Below are positions 10,501 to 16,843 of a stretch of DNA of 64,000 nucleotides, one piece after another. Made by a program: the position numbers and the translations under genes. This DNA is from Lachnospiraceae bacterium. GTDB lineage: Bacteria > Bacillota > Clostridia > Lachnospirales > Lachnospiraceae. The stretch lies in NCBI GenBank assembly GCA_017518735.1, contig JAFWTY010000008.1, forward strand, positions 1 through 64,000. The letters run 5' to 3'. The notes below the pieces were generated by a model. That model ran no database searches. It saw only the letters and a program-made list of their open reading frames with translations, and was not told the DNA's origin. Within the stretch, counting starts at the first letter, position 1. The number at the start of each line of letters is the position of its first letter.

Positions 10501-11011
10501 CGTTTACAATTGCATTTCCCGAAAGAATGGTATTCTGAAAAGAAGTATACCCGGAATATACCGCAGCATCCTCTCTGATCTCATCCCTGATTTCAGAAAC
10601 AATCTGCGGCAGTTCCACCGGATCGGTGTAGGGGTTCGTTTTCCCGATTTTATCTTTGTAATCCGGATCGGACACACTTATGATAAGATTGTCATTCCCG
10701 GCTTCAATGGTTCCGACCACCTCTATCTCATTTCCACGATAAGCAAATCCGCCATTGGAATGAATATCCCCTTGTACCTTCAAAGAATTGGCATTCATGC
10801 TTAAAACACTGTCACTTGATCCGTTAAAAATGGCATAATCGAAAGCATTTTCAGAGTTTGCTCCGCTGCCGACGGAACGAATCAGGTTCCGGATTTCTTC
10901 CGCATATACGTTTAAAGCGGTCGAACCGGTAGCACCCAATGTCGTAATTGTTAGTATTATGGCAAGAACTCTCGTCCTGATTTTGCCAAATCGTTTTCTA
11001 CTCGTTTTCAT
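1508..11011 (-). CDS. Giant secreted Rhs/YD-repeat polymorphic toxin with C-type lectin domain
   Basis: About 3167 residues. A Sec signal peptide ends near residue 38 (VYA/EE). Then: a beta-helix-like region (about 60-260, repeated short VXG motifs); a C-type lectin-like domain (about 550-685: YEALLWDEAKEACEKMGGHL style opening, WRWVTGE, GGEPNN, CEWD); several Ig-like repeats (about 760-1650) interrupted by a Glu/Ser-rich linker (about 1310-1380); an RHS/YD-repeat shell (about 1650-2885) closing with the core motif YAYAGQNPVSFVDPSG; and a variable C-terminus (about 2890-3167). The last about 110 residues contain RYADAVEY and IYQVGK followed by RESKAIEDI, matching the PD-(D/E)XK-like Rhs nuclease pattern with QVGK. 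The second of two adjacent ATGs fits AGGAG better (5 nt). No LPXTG or surface-layer anchor is visible, so it is probably released or wall-associated. The immunity gene follows directly. Confidence 0.9.
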   Translation of the reverse strand: MKTSRKRFGKIRTRVLAIILTITTLGATGSTALNVYAEEIRNLIRSVGSGANSENAFDYAIFNGSSDSVLSMNANSLKVQGDIHSNGGFAYRGNEIEVVGTIEAGNDNLIISVSDPDYKDKIGKTNPYTDPVELPQIVSEIRDEIREDAAVYSGYTSFQNTILSGNAIVNGDVGIYSSSCSVQNSVIVASGNIQMGLDYLSSADGGTLFLCSENGNIQINASSSELKGILYAPNGYVMITGDLNLKGRIIAKQIYYYGSNLTVTASEDDLEILDGLSKVTDPVITGDTQGRENHRISLSLNENAWVSKVKDKDITWTIKDAGTGDILTEDVDYCILPNETKKEIGIVLRTQGSYIAEAFIQYKKKEYTASKEILVSKDLMPVADFLADECFLRDENKEVSVPVTDLSYSLDEDELGVRTFEIYHDNKGDGSYEDLVTSVQTTEQTIAFKLNKLGQYRIVETVSEILDSEVQTLYEEKGIDISKVKPASVCEKHFVVTEDESEEAVQISIKKTVPTEVLLLTTEDFAGKESYASALGGLSDQYAEGFLFGTHLYESGGHFYYAPKEALLWDEAKEACEKMGGHLVTISSQAENDFVRDVMISEGRAGYLTLGFSDAEEETNWRWVTGEEVTFTAWRGGEPNNGLWWDAQNYAYMYDNGEWDDGWLNPQLYMCEWDSEEEYYAGILKYVKDSFTYDNSAKVIVTNLYEDVPFKSDVIKAYFERAIYESGAKIVRITNDTDEETVNAVADEVNSILAEEKDKKETTPFTVGDLLDVTLVNFDGNAEDYTVFYQVTYQSPDGSVTQSDFSGDFGNFELPGEYKVKVQLVNLITEEVFVSKDCEFTLYDAPKAEYYLSGGIERIQGDDEHCIANVIVNTYADRYLGTEGNGIESTVYKWKKAGETTWNEGAWPDTWDLENVYLLYTVIKDKDGVESAPSVYVLSTKDLPIEDKVGPSITIIFSNHYPVAGEDVTITFQAVDESGVESAELYISGEKVLSETGIYVYETKDSGEIVVSARAIDGKGNVSTRSEVLKVLPGSAYDVTPPEVAITRVEKDPQNSDMLRIYGTVTDETKLSEYKLSYSKEGEEDTKVIAGGSKEVTDELLGNLSLQGLSEESFVITLYAKDAAGNESMATTSFYKSTLGVDFTDVVLSEDGKTIAIYGTVSEGAGLSDVFMNCVSNTSPDSEESGESEEIALIRDNLEAGVLCKIDTALLATGEYTLTVKATDIDGNEVEGFVVFTYTEGEVIEEAEVETTEVTPFVWTGVEEAGEQYLAVFGVPGNQQYVFSCVDEEGTEIPLLTKEEIKPVSDASSDDGDEVVEVTEQEQEQDSLETEVEEATGQEEPTEESSEDLSVEDSEPEREPKEEGSPSESSDKAGFDYEEQEGFIYRYLDRKYLESGIYTVTATAVDYPEMVSSLTFRFVKGGEITAETEVTHPAPEITQIELNEEKTALNIRGSINHDEEAEFMISCIRKGAEETDTIEITPSEEEGILGVIPLEHLTTGEYELIAKLHYSDGAETNTIVSFNYTEPVKSEAASTKIGTDKEEILDENDVTPPTLDFHANVEGNEITDSTDILATISDDQGILSYVLEYRLKGEEDYTLLAKGKGSKADEKIGEIHPDCLLNGVYEFRLRAKDFGGNEVAGSREYSIYTPAKIGFLSLGFVDFTKRIGGMNIQAERVYSNLVKTEGDFGYGWNLALGGMTLTNGNELWNGYAQASAGTGLGTTFTIYETICHDVVINFGDGTTKTFKVKLIPESQAFKPISSVNVGFRCVEDPSYTLSILGDDSAEFSDGLLYWNDEGNYSNLRFLLEDKEGNKYTFNGSGKVETFEDALGEVIYVSDAGFLNAEGKGIHFTRDEKNRITSVSDDFGKSVSYSYDGNGDLVTFVGADGIAVHYEYDHFHNLTTILDSEGRILAHSEYDKDGRLTASVDAEGNRISYEYDPALSMQRVTDRRGNSTVYYYDDFGQVVKSVDPYGNIALNEYDAHHNLIKRIDENGTEISYEYDDKGNVTKVTYPDGSILQYSIQENGLIQNVSFMDIIVSALTYDAKGYINSSTDANGNVTEYTHDANGNVTSVSDVIGYSYQATYTEDGRLALLIDSNNNHISYTYNERGECISATITNGEKSHTVSMTYDSYGNISSATDNMGNTTFYEYDAKGNLLSVTDAVGNKTLYRYSLNGNVEEIEYPDGSKETFEYDEEGNTIKATNRLGLSRTFTYDKLNRLLSTTSPNGKTESYTYDAVGNLLSVTSVYGDVTTYEYDRMYRQTKVNSPLTGTTSYAYDQYSMLTSRTDAEGNTVSYEYDPNNNLTKVTYPDGASRSYVYDARNRLVKEIDGYGNETKYSYTNSDLLSSVTDADGVSTQYSYDYMGNLTEVIDGNHHKTTYVYDDAFRLVEMKNAAGQSAYYVRDAAGRVLQYTDYAGNITEYLYDSCGNILSEKNAENETLYYYHNGVVAGSSDDNGKITYTYNELGQLALQTDANGNTLTFTYDAYGNVTKVEGLSVSENYTYDEFGRLKSAKNGQEEGVTYSYDTLSRVKDALYTNGIKITYSYDSCGRVSEQVTVGPDGEILSSYTYTYGKNGEILTAMEAYTLDGVVVQTTVRYTYSKTGMLLSETHTQGENILTQTYSYDAAGNRIREETTVTGDVNRLANQPVSAGVTTYTYNELNQLITETFTENAGTANETVKKTTYTYDAAGNLIKTSGEKEAEYTYNTRNQLIKAKVMENATSREETYGYDAQGVRSWKRNSTGETNYITYTIGGLSYLFAERNESGELTASYLRGYGLVSETLYHKDSETEGEETFFYLLDGNGDVRMLANEAGSVTDTYRFDAFGIKLIQTGNTKNPYGYRSEETDELTGFVYLRARYMNPTTGTFISEDTFGGVLRSPITLNRYAYAGQNPVSFVDPSGHCYTVLGQVIAITLQEMINNPDEALALGRLGAFLGGMEAIISGDSNLEWAITKGFAQGVATAFLGKLKEVGMGIKAAKQLYMAHVLAFSFANYTASYIYALEKDYVKAAVYGAYGTMGMFEFAREYSALQAMDTFGVKATYEVHTNAVGEGGSDVPNPYGKKGGPAHQKVIESITPKEKGNFIRNEVKFDTTGGTKAYRYADAVEYNKNGEVVAIYQVGKVNKNGTVISRESKAIEDIMNSDDYNGAPIYFLPYNSDIGEIIFDY

Positions 11012-11121
11012 CATCTCTCCTATAAATCATACTTTTTCATCCGGGAAGCGAGATCATTACCTGCAAGCCGGTAGCATCCTACCCATATTTTTATATTTAG
11101 GGAGATTTTGCAATACCTTTT

Positions 11122-11150
11122 GGACGAAACGACATTTTTTACGACATTTT
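11122..11150 (-). promoter_or_regulatory. Candidate regulator site upstream of the Rhs gene
   Basis: Contains GGACGAAACGACA (plus strand) and a direct repeat ACGACATTTT at 11129-11138 and 11141-11150, 12 nt apart. The GACGAAACGACA core recurs at 18367-18378, and with one mismatch at 16743-16754, in each case upstream of a leftward gene. Site of an unknown activator or repressor, inferred from recurrence. Confidence 0.35.
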
Positions 11151-11269
11151 GGTCATTTTTAGGCCTTGACACAAAAAGAGACCATCGGTTGATGATCTCT
11201 TTTATCGAATAGTTGCTATGATGATAAAACAACTTTCTGACGTATTAACTTTAATGAATCAGCTATTGC

Positions 11270-12055
11270 TTAACTGTTTAAACGATGACAGTATTCCTTA
11301 TACCTTCGTAAAAAGGTAGATTTGCTAACTCCCATTTTTTGAGAAGCGTCAGTACTGTTAATCCTTTTTTCCTCATAATCCGAAAAGACTTCCCCGGCTG
11401 CAAATGGATCTATCTTAATCCGCTCTCTTCCCTTATAATTCCCTTTCTCGGCGGATGCGACAATCCCCTTCTTTCTTTGCGTATCCAAATATTTGCGCTC
11501 TGTACTATATAGCGCTATTAATAAGTCAAAATACTGTTTTCTGTTTCTGTCATTAATTCTAAATGATTGTGATACTACAGTATTTCCATAGCAAATGGTT
11601 TCCAGCATTTTTCGACAGATTAACGAACTGCGGTTTCCCAATTCCCGGAGAGATTCTACTTTGATTGTTTTGTCCTGCGGTTTTTGAACAAAAAGTTTAT
11701 CTCCGGAATATCTGGTGTCAGTTTTAATCAGCCACTCTAATCGATTCAAATACTGCATATCACAATCATCCAAAAGTTTCCACAAATCCTCCCGATTGCT
11801 TCCCGGCGTCCTCTCGCTGATAAAAACAGGCGTTATATTATTTCTTATATAGTTCTTTTTCCTTTGTTCAAGGTCTAATCCCGGTATTCCCTGAAAATCA
11901 GCTGCTGTCAGAAGATCAATCACACTGTAATTAGGTTTAATTTCATATATAAAGCTTTCGTCTTCCTTCTCTCGGTAGGTTATTTCGGCAACTTTGTATA
12001 TAAAATTGTATTCATCGTTTAAGCAAATATCTCCCCGTGTAATTACTTCTCTCAT
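11270..12055 (-). CDS. Protein with C-terminal serine-recombinase-type HTH
   Basis: 261 residues from the ATG at 12055, chosen because GGGAG lies 7 nt upstream and the ATG follows the stop of the preceding HipA-like fragment by one base, indicating translational coupling; the same frame is open further upstream but inside that gene. The last about 60 residues (GIVASAEKGNYKGRERIKID... then an S-T-D-A-S-Q-K-M-G-V-S-KSTFLRRYKEY helix-turn-helix) look like the DNA-binding tail of Hin/Tn3-type resolvases. The rest lacks the resolvase catalytic domain: there is no N-terminal YxR or S-containing motif. It therefore may bind DNA without recombining it, or may act as partner of the HipA-like kinase. 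The N-terminal domain is not recognised. Confidence 0.55.
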   Translation of the reverse strand: MREVITRGDICLNDEYNFIYKVAEITYREKEDESFIYEIKPNYSVIDLLTAADFQGIPGLDLEQRKKNYIRNNITPVFISERTPGSNREDLWKLLDDCDMQYLNRLEWLIKTDTRYSGDKLFVQKPQDKTIKVESLRELGNRSSLICRKMLETICYGNTVVSQSFRINDRNRKQYFDLLIALYSTERKYLDTQRKKGIVASAEKGNYKGRERIKIDPFAAGEVFSDYEEKRINSTDASQKMGVSKSTFLRRYKEYCHRLNS

Positions 12056-12056
12056 T

Positions 12057-12494
12057 TCAATCTCCCGTTGAATTAAGTTTTTCAAAAGATGCCTTAAGAA
12101 TTGAATTGTATCTTGCAAATATCATGTGTTTATAAAACCTTCTCTGTGCATCCGATATCAATGGCGTTTCCTCAATTAACTCTTCCGCTTTCTTCAAATC
12201 CAATTGTTCCGTCACATACCGCAATGCAGCATTGCATTCTGCAAACTGCAAACTGTTTATCACTTCATAATAGGAACTTTTCCTGTTATTCAACCTTACC
12301 TGAGATGTCGGAAATTGATAAACCCGCTTATCCGTTTCCTCTTTGGAGGCGATAATGTCCCTCATCTCTTTTTCATCTGTCATATTAGGGAATAAACAGG
12401 AACCATTGTCAAAAACGGGCGCCAAATGTGTCAATAGAATTTCGAACCGTTTTTGACGCGATAAATATCTCGCAAACCTGGTAAACAGTGTCAT
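12057..12494 (-). pseudogene. Truncated HipA/CtkA-like kinase, C-terminal part only
   Basis: 145 residues. LAPVFDNGSCLFP near residue 25 matches the Asp-containing metal-binding loop of HipA-like Ser/Thr kinases (family pattern LAPVxDxGSSL), and the following RVYQFPTSQVRLNNRK and YYEVINSLQ, then ISDAQRRFYKHMI, fit the C-terminal helical lobe of clostridial HipA-domain proteins. The N-terminal lobe, P-loop and catalytic NxDRHxxN segment are absent; the first 21 residues (MTLFTRFARYL...) do not look like the family. It is therefore a 5'-deleted remnant that cannot be an active kinase. It is tightly coupled to the downstream HTH-protein gene. Confidence 0.65.
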
Positions 12495-12589
12495 ATATAA
12501 ATTGGAATTCTAATGACGCATTATATTATTAAGTACCTGCCCCACTCTTAGTAAATTCCGGTAACGTGCTCTCCTGTTTTATCGCAGGA

Positions 12590-12615
12590 AAAGGAACCGA
12601 TTTCTCGGTTCCTTT
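12590..12615 (-). terminator. Perfect 11-bp hairpin, probable bidirectional terminator
   Basis: AAAGGAACCGA, a 4-nt loop, then TCGGTTCCTTT. On the minus strand it is followed by TTTTCC, placing it as the end of the leftward solute-binding-like gene (stop at 12782, about 170 nt away). The 12495-12781 gap holds no credible gene; a smaller stem (TCCTG/CAGGA) precedes this hairpin. Confidence 0.5.
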
Positions 12616-12781
12616 CACTTCAACATAAGTTGCTTTATTCAAAAAGTTTGCTTTCGGTAAAATCTGCTCTGCCGGATATTTAGAAATCGGCTAAAAGCTC
12701 TGCCTTTTAATTCGAAAGCGGAAGACCCCCTCTGTACTCTTATAATCAAATTGAGAAAAAACTCATCATTATATCAATCTA

Positions 12782-14911
12782 CTACTCATTTAAATAGGTC
12801 TTAACTCTTCCATCCAATATTCTACACACATCGTCAATTCCTTTCTGTCCGGCCCAATATGGTTCCATTTCTTCTAATATTATTCCATAAAACGAATAAT
12901 CTAAATCATATGGTTTAAGCTCTTTTAAAACCATTTCATATTTTTCAATCTCCTCAACAGAGGGAACATCTGTGTAATTATCTATCTGCAAAAACGAAAA
13001 AACGCTCCCTCCTGCCTTTGGATCAACCGTTCCAATTATCTCATGATTAATCGTTTCTTCACTGCACATTAAAGCATTAATCTCCGCCAGACAATCAGTT
13101 CTTATTGGAAAGGAGCCATTTGCATAGTTGTATTTTAATCCATATTCATATGTGAGCATTTTCTTTACAAATGACCATGATATTTCCTGATGATCCGAAC
13201 CTGATCCTATCCCAATTTGCATTGTTGGAAAGAAGTATGAACAAGGCTTTTCCTCCTTTGGATATCCGACTATATGTATTTTGTTCAACGCCTTATTATT
13301 ATAATCAATAATAAATCGCAGCTCTCTAATTCCAATTTCTGTTTGAATCGCCCCTCCGTCTTTAATAACATGATCCATGCAATTTGCATAATAATCACTG
13401 TTCATGTTTTTAGCAGATTCAAAATAACCAGTGTATTCTAATAATCTTTTTGCCTCATCCGTTTGAAAATATACTTTTTTTGTTTCTCTGTCAAAAAAAA
13501 GGTTCTCCCTGGCAGCATATAAATAAAATAGCATTACTTTACTATCATAAAATTGGGCATCATTTTCCGCAATATTCATTAGCCTGTCCAAATCCCAATC
13601 GGCTTCATCTGTTACATTTTCAATAAATGTTTCTACAAAAAAACCCGGTGAGATATAACACACCTCATCATCGCTATAACTAATGCACTTCAATGACTCA
13701 TTAGAAATACTCTCTAAATAACCATCTCTTTTTAATTTGGGATACAAATTACACAACAGTCCTTTTTTATACATATTGTCAGAATCCAATCCCGATAAGT
13801 CATATATATCGACCGTTTTTCCTTCCCCTAAATAGGTCATCAGCTCTTTTTGTGACTCAAAATAAATAACTTCTATTTTATAATCTTTGTTTTCTGTATT
13901 AAATTCATTCACCAAATCATACGGAATATTAGCGTTGATAGTTGCCATGTAAAGGGTTTCTCTTGAATCTACTTCCTTTTTCTTGTTTAATAATATCATT
14001 AATAAATTGACATGTTTTGCATCATACCATTCATACCGATATAGTTTTTCATCATTATATTGAAAGCAATTTTCTATACGCTCAATTTCCCCTTTAAAAA
14101 TTATAGATGACTTTCCATTCAATATATTAAACCCGTATAATTTCTTTTTGTTGTAATAAACAAAATCGTATTTCTCATCCTCGCTTTCAATGAGGATATC
14201 TGCTTTTATGTCAATGTTTTTCTTTTCTCTCCCTGTTATTATCTCCAGTTGATTATTGTGTTTACATAGAATTCCTCCCGATTTCACTTCAATAATTTGA
14301 GGTATCTGTTTATATTCATACCCCTCTATATATTCGCCTGATAATGAGTAAATATCAATAGAATAAGTATCCCCTTTTTTCATTAAACAATATAAATAGG
14401 ACGAGTCACAGTATATATTCTCAATCTCAACTTCATCCGTCACGTTTATTAATATGTCCTCAATGTATTCTCCATTTTGATTATATTTAAATAATCTAAA
14501 TTCATGATAACTTTCAATTCCATCCGATAATTCCGCATGAAAAAAAAGAAGAAAAACGAGCTCTTCATTTGCCGCAATCCTACCATTCCAATATTCCTTA
14601 GCATTTCCTTCATTCCTTGAAATATAAGCCGGAGAATTAATCCTATGTTTTTTGTACTCTCCACTTTCAAGATTATAAACACCCAGAAAATGTGAATTAT
14701 TATCTACATCGGCTATGTACGAATATTCATAACTATCAACGTATTTTCTGTAATACCCTTCATATGTATTCGATAAATCCATTGATACCGTCTGATACTC
14801 TCCGCTTCGTTTTGTAACATACTTTTTCCACAAAAAGAGAAAGAAGAAAATAATTGCACATATTACAAATACACTTATACATATGATAATTTCTTTTACT
14901 TTTTTGTTCAT
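12782..14911 (-). CDS. Membrane-anchored propeller plus solute-binding-like protein
   Basis: 709 residues, ribosome site GGAGG 5 nt before ATG. A basic N-terminus is followed by one hydrophobic segment (about 8-29), so it is anchored with a large outside domain. Residues about 55-320 have repeated YxxDxNSxxLxVYNLESGE-like strands, suggesting a degenerate beta-propeller. Residues about 335-700 resemble a family 1 extracellular solute-binding protein: INANIPYDLVNEFNTENKDYKIEV, then DIYDLSG, then NGSFPIRTDCLAEIN near the end. No ABC permease or ATPase is adjacent, so a transport role is not supported by context. Two A8 runs occur inside the gene (around 14538 and 13493). AT-rich compared with the core genes. 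Seen at best as a sensory or scavenging surface protein; function unknown. Confidence 0.7.
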   Translation of the reverse strand: MNKKVKEIIICISVFVICAIIFFFLFLWKKYVTKRSGEYQTVSMDLSNTYEGYYRKYVDSYEYSYIADVDNNSHFLGVYNLESGEYKKHRINSPAYISRNEGNAKEYWNGRIAANEELVFLLFFHAELSDGIESYHEFRLFKYNQNGEYIEDILINVTDEVEIENIYCDSSYLYCLMKKGDTYSIDIYSLSGEYIEGYEYKQIPQIIEVKSGGILCKHNNQLEIITGREKKNIDIKADILIESEDEKYDFVYYNKKKLYGFNILNGKSSIIFKGEIERIENCFQYNDEKLYRYEWYDAKHVNLLMILLNKKKEVDSRETLYMATINANIPYDLVNEFNTENKDYKIEVIYFESQKELMTYLGEGKTVDIYDLSGLDSDNMYKKGLLCNLYPKLKRDGYLESISNESLKCISYSDDEVCYISPGFFVETFIENVTDEADWDLDRLMNIAENDAQFYDSKVMLFYLYAARENLFFDRETKKVYFQTDEAKRLLEYTGYFESAKNMNSDYYANCMDHVIKDGGAIQTEIGIRELRFIIDYNNKALNKIHIVGYPKEEKPCSYFFPTMQIGIGSGSDHQEISWSFVKKMLTYEYGLKYNYANGSFPIRTDCLAEINALMCSEETINHEIIGTVDPKAGGSVFSFLQIDNYTDVPSVEEIEKYEMVLKELKPYDLDYSFYGIILEEMEPYWAGQKGIDDVCRILDGRVKTYLNE

Positions 14912-14921
14912 AGCGCCTCCA

Positions 14922-14948
14922 TAAAATAAAAAGGAGCACCTAGCTCCT
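14922..14948 (-). terminator. Terminator of the AAA remnant, 5' of the solute-binding-like gene
   Basis: On the minus strand, AGGAGC, a 5-nt loop and GCTCCT are followed by TTTTTATTTT. It ends transcripts from the broken AAA ATPase region and insulates the gene starting at 14911. Confidence 0.6.
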
Positions 14949-14953
14949 ATTTA

Positions 14954-15145
14954 TTATACAAAGATATTACCCTTGTTATCAATGTAAACTATGATGTTCA
15001 TTATATTTGTCGCCAAAACACGTATCGTAATTAATATAATACATTGCAGAATCATCGTAGTTTTCCCACAACCTCTTGAACCGGATATGCAAATTAATCT
15101 GTCTCTCCAGTCAATTCCCACCAATAAAAGCGGTTTGTTGTATAA
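14954..15145 (-). pseudogene. Remnant of a second AAA/DUF4143-type ATPase
   Basis: A 63-codon open stretch on the minus strand without a start codon reads LLVGIDWRDRLICISGSRGCGKTTMILQCI, containing a Walker A motif (GSRGCGKT) preceded by the IDWRDRLI segment typical of a P-loop ATPase family in which the N-terminus reads (I/V)DWxxRLIxIxGARGxGKTT. After the Walker A the frame no longer matches and stops at 14954; upstream it is closed by TAG. The gene is thus broken on both sides. It lies just downstream of an intact ATPase of related type, as if one of two AAA genes had decayed. The 14912-15247 gap otherwise holds only the terminator. Confidence 0.6.
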
Positions 15146-15247
15146 CTATTCTCTCGATTTCTCTTATTTGACAGATCCAGAGTTTTATAAGCTTTCTTCA
15201 TTGTGTTTTTTTCCGTTAATTCCGGAAAAGTATTCGCCGGCATTTAC

Positions 15248-16594
15248 TTATGATGTAATATCGTGTTGATGAACCCATTCCTTTAGAAGAAAAGTGCAGA
15301 AATAAGGGAATGTGTAAATATTGTTTTCGAATCCGATATTATTCATGGAAAGTTTCATTCCCCATTTTATATCAGCATATTTTTCTTTCGTTATCAGATT
15401 CCTTAAGGACTGAGATTGTCCGGAGCGGGCTTTTACTTCCAAAGGAATCAGATAATCTTTTCCCCTGATGAAGAAATCTTCTTCCAGTGTTCCGTCCTCT
15501 CTCTTGTAATAAAATAATGAATATCCCTGTTTATAGAGAGCTTCTCCGACAATACTTTCGTATAACGCCCCTTTATATACACCAAGGTTCTTATTTGCTC
15601 TTAAGTCTTCCTGAGACTCATCATCAAGCATGGCGGTCAACAGGCCTGTGTCTGAAAAGTACAGTTTATATTTAGTATCATCATAATTGCCCTTAAGTGG
15701 CAACTCCGGAAAATTAAGGCAGTAACATTTCTTTACGATTCCTGCATCCTGAAGCCAGTCAATGCAACCGCCATATTCATGGAAGCGTGCTCCCGAAGCC
15801 ACTTTGGATATTTGAAATTTTTTGTTTTCCTTTGCCAGCTGCACCGGAACGGCATCAAATACTCTGGTGATTCTTGTCTGATCTGCGCCTTCAGCGTATT
15901 TGCGAATATCTTCTTTATAGGCACTTATAATATCGGTCTGGATTTTGTGCGTTCCGGAAAAAGACTTTGTCTCAAAATATTTTGCCACTACTTCCGGCAT
16001 TCCTCCGAGAATCACATAGTCTACGAATAAAGAATCCATCGTATTTTTCAAGGATTCGCCGAAAGGTTTTATAGAAATCAAGTGGTCGAGTAAGTCGTTT
16101 TTGAGTGAATCATCATATCCTCTTGCCCAAAGGAATTCCTCGAAATCCATGGAATACATTTCATAGTCGGTTTTGTATCCAACACTGATGCTTTCAATCT
16201 GTTTATAATTAATCCCCAAAAGAGACCCGCTGCATATGATGTCATAGCGGCCATCCTCGGAGAAAAACTTAAGAGATGTTACAATGTCCGGGTATGACTG
16301 GATTTCGTCAAAGAAAACCAGCGTTTTTTCCGGTGCGAAAGTGAAATCAGGATTTATTCTCGTGATGTTTTTTATAATTTCGTCTGTGTTATAACCGTTT
16401 TCCAGAATCGTTTTATATTGCGGACTTTCGACAAAGTTTATTTCCACAACGATTTCATAGTGATTCTGAGCAAATTCGCGGATAGACTTTGTTTTTCCTA
16501 TTTGCCTTGCACCTTTGATAATCAATGGTTTCTTGTCTTCATCCTTGAACCATTCTTCCAAATATGCATCTATTCTTCTACGTAAATATGTCAT
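15248..16594 (-). CDS. AAA ATPase with DUF4143 (AAA_14 family)
   Basis: 448 residues; AGGAG 7 nt before the ATG. Walker A is GARQIGKTKS near residue 28, Walker B is TLVFFDEIQ near 91, followed by GSLLG with the sensor Ser. The second half (DUF4143) shows DYVILGGMPEVV, KYKLYFSDTGLL, then EDFFIRGKDYLIPLEVKA near 390, a D...ExK arrangement reminiscent of a nuclease-like fold. The family is widespread in anaerobes, often in several copies per genome and near mobile DNA; its biochemical role is unknown. It has its own strong promoter and lies alone between the AAA remnant and the paralogous membrane proteins. Confidence 0.85.
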   Translation of the reverse strand: MTYLRRRIDAYLEEWFKDEDKKPLIIKGARQIGKTKSIREFAQNHYEIVVEINFVESPQYKTILENGYNTDEIIKNITRINPDFTFAPEKTLVFFDEIQSYPDIVTSLKFFSEDGRYDIICSGSLLGINYKQIESISVGYKTDYEMYSMDFEEFLWARGYDDSLKNDLLDHLISIKPFGESLKNTMDSLFVDYVILGGMPEVVAKYFETKSFSGTHKIQTDIISAYKEDIRKYAEGADQTRITRVFDAVPVQLAKENKKFQISKVASGARFHEYGGCIDWLQDAGIVKKCYCLNFPELPLKGNYDDTKYKLYFSDTGLLTAMLDDESQEDLRANKNLGVYKGALYESIVGEALYKQGYSLFYYKREDGTLEEDFFIRGKDYLIPLEVKARSGQSQSLRNLITKEKYADIKWGMKLSMNNIGFENNIYTFPYFCTFLLKEWVHQHDITS

Positions 16595-16617
16595 AGCTGG
16601 TCTCCTTTACTTTTTTT

Positions 16618-16646
16618 ATTATAACTGATGCTGTATATATTATCAA
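16618..16646 (-). promoter_or_regulatory. Promoter of the AAA/DUF4143 gene
   Basis: Minus strand: TTGATA (16646-16641), 17-nt spacer, TATAAT (16623-16618), a near-consensus sigma-70 type promoter 24 nt from the ATG. The direct repeat at 16645-16664 overlaps the end of the -35 box. Confidence 0.7.
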
Positions 16647-16718
16647 CATTTTTAGAGCCATTTCCTACGCATATTAAACATTTTTAGAGCCATTTCGAAA
16701 AATAATTTAACATTTTTT
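16645..16718. repeat. Direct repeats at exact 32-nt period
   Basis: AACATTTTTAGAGCCATTTC occurs identically at 16645-16664 and 16677-16696; a partial third copy (AACATTTTTT) begins at 16709. The period is exactly 32 nt, about three helical turns, placing the copies on one DNA face immediately upstream of the AAA-gene promoter. An operator array is inferred. Confidence 0.65.
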
Positions 16719-16741
16719 CAAATCTTTTTCTATGGCTTATG

Positions 16742-16774
16742 CACGAAACGACACAAATCACGTCTGAATGGTAT
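16742..16774 (-). repeat. 33-bp intergenic element, copy A
   Basis: Shares cacgaaacgacacaaatca cgtctgaatggtat with the element at 18366-18398 except for a handful of bases. It lies upstream of the AAA gene on the minus strand. Seven to eight nt further down the minus strand is TAGAAA, 17-nt spacer, TAAATT, a weak promoter-like pair. Confidence 0.6.
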
Positions 16775-16843
16775 GTTTTTTCCAAAAATCAGAAAAAATA
16801 GCGCGTGACACGCCCGTTCGGCTTCCCGGAATAATAGTGGAAA

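Noticed and set aside
14991..15269. Plus-strand frame as a real gene
   Set aside because: It lies antisense to a P-loop ATPase remnant whose Walker A motif is visible on the minus strand.
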